Below, one piece after another: positions 60,623 to 64,000 of a DNA stretch of 64,000 bases. Source of the stretch: Cladocopium goreaui (Eukaryota; Sar; Dinophyceae; Suessiales; Symbiodiniaceae). The stretch's first letter is position 1. Every line of letters starts with the position of its first letter. The stretch covers positions 108,100-172,099 of the forward strand of contig CAMXCT020006500.1 in NCBI GenBank assembly GCA_947184155.2. The letters run 5' to 3'. Position numbers and translations under genes: made by a program. The notes under the pieces are model-generated. The model saw only the letters and a list, made by a program, of their open reading frames with translations, did not search any database and had not been told where the DNA came from.

Positions 60623-61084
60623 GTGGACAACCAGATGTGGAGGTCATGATTAACCGCCGACAAATCCACTCTGAGAATCATATCCCCAGGTCATTATATT
60701 ATATGATATATCCTAATGTGGCAAAAAAAGGCTATAATGGCTATAATTATATGGTTATAATTATATGGCTATAATGGTCATATCCTAATATATATATATA
60801 TAGCCATTATAGCCATTGGCAATCCCCAGCAATCTGAGAATCGACCGCACGTTTCTCTAAAAAAAAATATCGCAGTTTTCTTTCCTGGACTTCCGCTGGA
60901 AAGTCGTCTAGCTAGCTCGATGATCTTTCTAGTTAGCCATGGCACAGGCTGCAGGGACCTGAAATTAGATGATACCAGAGACTGCCAAAAATTCAGGGGT
61001 CAATGGGTCAGAAAGTGGATCCTTTCGATGATTTTATTCTATGTTCACATGGTTCTCAGAGCAGCGGGTGTGTAGAGTAGAAGT
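60623..61084. other. Region between convergent genes
   Basis: Contains AT runs, a GGCTATAATGG/CCATTATAGCC fold-back (60729-60818) and otherwise plain sequence. No shared terminator or polyadenylation signal recognised. Confidence 0.45.
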
Positions 61085-61142
61085 CTATGAGCTTGCGAGT
61101 TTCTGTGCCTGCAAAGCAGCTGCAGCTTCCATGTTCTCGGCT
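61085..61142 (-). CDS. Terminal exon of a convergent gene
   Basis: On the minus strand, TATTTTAG|A enters in phase 2 and reads AENMEAAAALQAQKLASS to a TAG (61087-61085). Helical, Ala/Gln/Glu-rich, similar in flavour to exon B9 of the opposite gene ([14 protein letters not shown]). Phase fits the exon at 63097-63019. Confidence 0.55.
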
Positions 61143-61574
61143 CTAAAATAAAGACCGCCTTTGGGTACTTACAGTGCTTTAGGAAGACCTTTGCCGTTCG
61201 GAGGGATATATTTGGAGTTGTTTAACTTGGGGTCTGTTTACAACTTCTTAGGGGCTATTTGGAGCACTAGGGTGTATATAGTATATATAATGGTACTATA
61301 TATGATTGGAAACCATTATATATATATATTACTATGGTTCTGTCCTCAATTTCCCGAGCTTTCAAAGGCCACGATCCAAGTGAAGTCGCTATCCCACCAG
61401 ATTTTTTTTTACGCGACGACCGTGTCCCCTTTCTGAAATCCTTGAGTTTTTCACAGGGAATGACCATGGTGAGAAATGAGGGGAATCCCAGAAATCAGAT
61501 TCTATCTGACTCCGAAAAGGATCTTCCGGTTTAGCCGAAAGGGTTTTTGGAGCAACACGTTGGTCATTGTTGGA

Positions 61575-61770
61575 GATGCTTTAAGACATGGTTTACGATA
61601 TGATATGATCTAAGACTATTTAAGATATGATTTACGATATGATTTAAGCATATTTAGTTCAAAATATGTTTTAAGCATATTTAAGATATGATTTAAGGCA
61701 TGCTTTAAGACATGCTTTAAAACATGATTGAAGATATGATTTAAGATATGATTTAAGCTGATTTAACCAT
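61575..61770. repeat. TTTAAGATATGA degenerate tandem repeat
   Basis: GATATGATTTAAG, ACATGCTTTAAG and GCATATTTAAG units of 11-13 bp. Confidence 0.9.
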
Positions 61771-62059
61771 CAAGAAAATCTGAATTTAACTTGATTTAAA
61801 CAGCAATTCATAGGGGCTGACCTTGGTTAAAATGGGTTTAAACATACCACCTGCTGAATGGTATAGAATCAATGATTGACATGTGGTACAGCCCTATACA
61901 CCTGGTCATATTCCTATTCTTGATTGTTTTCCAGCGTTTTTTTAGAACCAATCATAGGACATCCGATATTTTCCCATTAGCCGACCCACTTGGCTCAAAA
62001 CTGTGACTCAACTGTGCAAAAATCATTGGAGAGAGTGAAGGCCATAGATGTCCTAAATT

Positions 62060-62185
62060 CCCATTGGTTGGGTTGATGAAAATAGAGGGGGTTGAAGGTT
62101 TACCCCTTTAACAACAGGTTTGTTTGATGATGGATGGTAAATTTTAAACCGGCCCATCTATTTTTACCAAAAGGACCTTATTGGT
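62060..62185. repeat. Segmental duplicate, copy 3 (partial)
   Basis: TCCCATTGGTTGGGTTGATG to ATTTTTACCAAAAGGACC matches the right part of 15947-16360 with small indels. Confidence 0.8.
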
Positions 62186-62344
62186 GAAGGCCGGATTGTT
62201 CGGAAATCTGGCCAGATATTCCAGATGATTTCCATTGTGTCGCCCTTCGTTACCAGGATCTAAGCACAGACCTGGAGATCCCTGAAAATCTCCAAGCTTT
62301 AACGAAGAAGGGACTCATTGAAGTCCGAGGTCATTTCAAGGGGT

Positions 62345-62438
62345 AGCCTCTGGTATTTCTGGCCAGTCGAAATAGTGGATTTTTCCATGAAACCAGTGAT
62401 TTTCCCATGAGTTTTGTTAGTATGTTTACCAGAGGGTA
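62345..62438. repeat. Family 1 element, short form
   Basis: TAGCCTCTGGTATTTCTGG to TATGTTTACCAGAGGGTA, about 20 bp shorter than usual. Confidence 0.7.
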
Positions 62439-62692
62439 AATGTGGAATGTGAAAAGTATTCCAGTAAACTTCCAGATAACATGGAAGATTCATCAACATT
62501 ATTCCAGTTAGTATGTTAGTTTTGTTTCTAAATGTAAATGTGACAATTATTCAAGTATCTTCCAACATGTGATGAAGGGGGTATCATTGCTTAGCCAAGG
62601 CACTCCAAAAATCCACTAATCTCATCCTAATATTTAGACGTTGCCTAAACAGTCCCAGTGTTGTGGAAATTCTTTAATAAATCATGGTTTCC

Positions 62693-62802
62693 TGGTTGGT
62701 GGTTTGGAACATGCATGGATTATTTTTCCATTTCGTATATGGGAGAATCCTTCCCATTGACGAACTCCATCATTTTTCAAGATGGTTATTGCACCACCAA
62801 CC
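62693..62802. repeat. Family 2 TIR element
   Basis: CCTGGTTGGTGGTTTGGAAC to TTGCACCACCAACCAG. Confidence 0.95.
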
Positions 62803-63018
62803 AGATAATCATGTATACTTGGTGGCTCATCCCATGAATCCTAAGCAGCTTATATCGGTGATATCCCCAGTTACAGGATGTAAAAAAGCTGGGATTGGGC
62901 TTAGTCCACTTGTACCCTCTGGTAAACTAACAGTTCGCTATGAAAAATCACCATCTTTGATAGGTAAATCAACTACAAATGTGCCAAAATGAACGGGGGC
63001 CCCGGGATGAATTTTCAC

Positions 63019-63097
63019 CTGGCTTTCTGAATCCTGGCGATGGCACGCAGCGTGCCGCCGCGACGTGTCGTTGAGGCCACGATCTCGGGCCGGTAGC
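63019..63097 (-). CDS. IQ-like exon of the convergent gene
   Basis: On the minus strand, TTGGAG|GC enters in phase 1 and reads YRPEIVASTTRRGGTLRA, then IARIQKA. It leaves in phase 2 at CAG|GTGAAA, which fits 61142 and gives RIQKARAENMEAA across the junction. RIQKAR is a partial IQ motif. GC-rich against AT-rich flanks. A plus-strand reading (CGCAG|C, VPPRRVVEATISGR) is possible but joins nothing. Confidence 0.5.
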
Positions 63098-63830
63098 CTC
63101 CAACAGTTCGCGGATGGCCCATAGAAATAGATGGTTTACCTATAAAAAATGGTGGAAATAGATTGTTTACCTATAAAAAATGGTGGAAATAGATGGTTTA
63201 CCGAACTTAAAAATGGTGATTTTCCAGTTCGCAAAGTGTCACAAATCACCCATTTTTAGATGATTTTCCCATTGAAATCATATGTGTTAAATTACCAGAG
63301 GATCTATTTTTATAGGTTTATTCAATGATTTTCTATTTTTATAGGTAATAAAACCATCAACATTTTTTATAGGTAAACCATCAACATTTTTGGTTGTTGA
63401 AACCATCGGGTAGCCTTCATGGGTGATCCACTGGGAAGTTTATTTTATCTAAGGGTCAAAGATATCCCATGTCACTGGTGATTTAATGGACATCAAAATG
63501 GTGATTTAATGGAACATGAATCGGATTTAACGGGCTTCAATGAAGGTACATGCTGATTTTTGTGGGGTAAAAGATTCAGGATGGGATGTCACCATCTTTT
63601 AGATGACGTTGTGATTTTGATGAATAACATCAACCTTGACGTTTTGGGCGTTCACATTGACGTTTTGGAATTTGGGGGTTCTCCGTTCCCCAAAAAATGT
63701 GACCAGAGAACGCCATCGATATGGCTTGTGGTACCCAGCGCCTGGGTCGGGGTGAAACACCAAGGACTTGGGTTTTTCTCGATGGCCCATGAAAATAGCT
63801 ATGATGAATGAGGATTTACCTATGAATTTA
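63098..63830. repeat. Rearranged family 1 fragments
   Basis: AATAGATGGTTTACC and CTATAAAAAATGGTGG are repeated three times at 63124-63215. A right arm (AAATTACCAGAGGATC) follows at 63289. TTTTTATAGGTA words continue to 63380. No exon is called in the rest. Confidence 0.6.
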
Positions 63831-63955
63831 AGGGCCCCCCAAAGATAGCGTTCAGTTGCCGAAGATAAGTGGCTGAATTCTATAGTTTATGGTAGATATA
63901 ACTATAGTTAATGGGCTTATAACTAATTTATAACTGGGGGGCACCATCCTGTATG
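63828..63955. repeat. Family 3 TIR element, reversed order
   Basis: GGGCCCCCCAAAGATAGCG, GTTCAGTTG and, at the right end, AATTTATAACTGGGGGGCACC, then ATCCTGTA. Confidence 0.85.
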
Positions 63956-64000
63956 AATTTAATTTTATATTGGTGATGGTCCAGTTCGCGCCGCTAAGGT

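Larger units (their letters stand above)
61143..63018. other. Putative intron of the minus-strand gene
   Basis: It holds the TTTAAGATATGA array, segmental duplicate copy 3 (62060-62185), a diverged family 1 (62345), a family 2 (62693) and a half family 1 (62913-62995). An inverted pair CCCTTCGTTA/TAACGAAGAAGG lies at 62242-62310. A possible Lys/Arg-rich minus-strand frame at 61383-61432 (KGTRSSRKKKSGG) was not called. Confidence 0.45.

Noticed and set aside
61960-62010. TTGGCTCAA resembling the end of the dinoflagellate spliced leader
   Set aside because: Only the last nine or so bases match; the rest of the leader is absent.
1-64000. Bacterial-type features, tRNA, rRNA, CRISPR
   Set aside because: No ribosome-binding-site spaced genes, cloverleaf, conserved rRNA word or regular spacer array was seen; the CRISPR-like regularity at 13.8 kb and 5.2 kb is plain tandem repetition without unique spacers.

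Overview
The window looks like nuclear DNA of a eukaryote, most probably a dinoflagellate. Genus is not resolved; Symbiodiniaceae, Polarella and Prorocentrum are all conceivable. Four observations support this. Coding sequence is cut into very short exons (about 24-150 bp) separated by introns of 0.2-7 kb. The best-supported introns start with GC or GA at least as often as GT. Almost every acceptor reads AG|G. The introns are packed with short terminal-inverted-repeat elements of several families. No bacterial operon, rRNA, tRNA, CRISPR array or phage gene was recognised.

The plus strand carries one very large gene, or conceivably two adjacent ones, whose convincing exons run from about 16.7 kb to a stop codon at 60622. 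Weaker candidate exons reach back to 2504, and the 5' end was not found. Four single-IQ exons (22435, 25386, 28283, 53908) flank one giant exon at 29810-31319. That exon holds nine 54-residue units, each with two IQ motifs spaced exactly 27 residues apart (18 IQ motifs). Directly downstream, at 31483-36619, nine A and eight B exons alternate; both types are 72 bp and encode 24-residue coiled-coil segments ending in LQ/MQ. They form a tandem genomic array with 668-bp and then nearly identical 597-bp units. More Glu/Lys-rich coiled-coil exons follow (37076, 39089, 46483, 46922, 48701, 49711), then a last IQ exon, Ser/Pro/Arg-rich linkers and a terminal exon ending DELDEF-stop. The predicted product is a long calmodulin/centrin-binding IQ plus coiled-coil scaffold. 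No motor, kinase or other catalytic domain is visible.

A second gene probably converges from the right on the minus strand. An IQ-like exon (63097-63019) and a terminal exon (61142-61085) join in compatible phase and end at a TAG.

Region by region: 1-2.5 kb short TIR elements; 3.9-4.8 kb a quasi-periodic TTTATAGA motif; 5.2-6.9 kb a 64-bp satellite; 7.4-7.9 kb TAATG and CTGT microsatellites; 13.8-14.4 kb a 42-bp minisatellite between C-rich tracts; 15.0-15.4 kb a GTACC repeat; 16.8-17.1 kb a dispersed GCCGAAAT motif; 19.5-29.8 kb IQ exons in TIR-rich introns; 29.8-39.2 kb the IQ exon and coiled-coil array; 39.2-60.6 kb sparse small exons among TIR elements, including a perfect 45-bp-arm palindrome at 43508-43603; 60.6-64 kb the convergent gene. 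All exon limits were read by eye and need RNA evidence.
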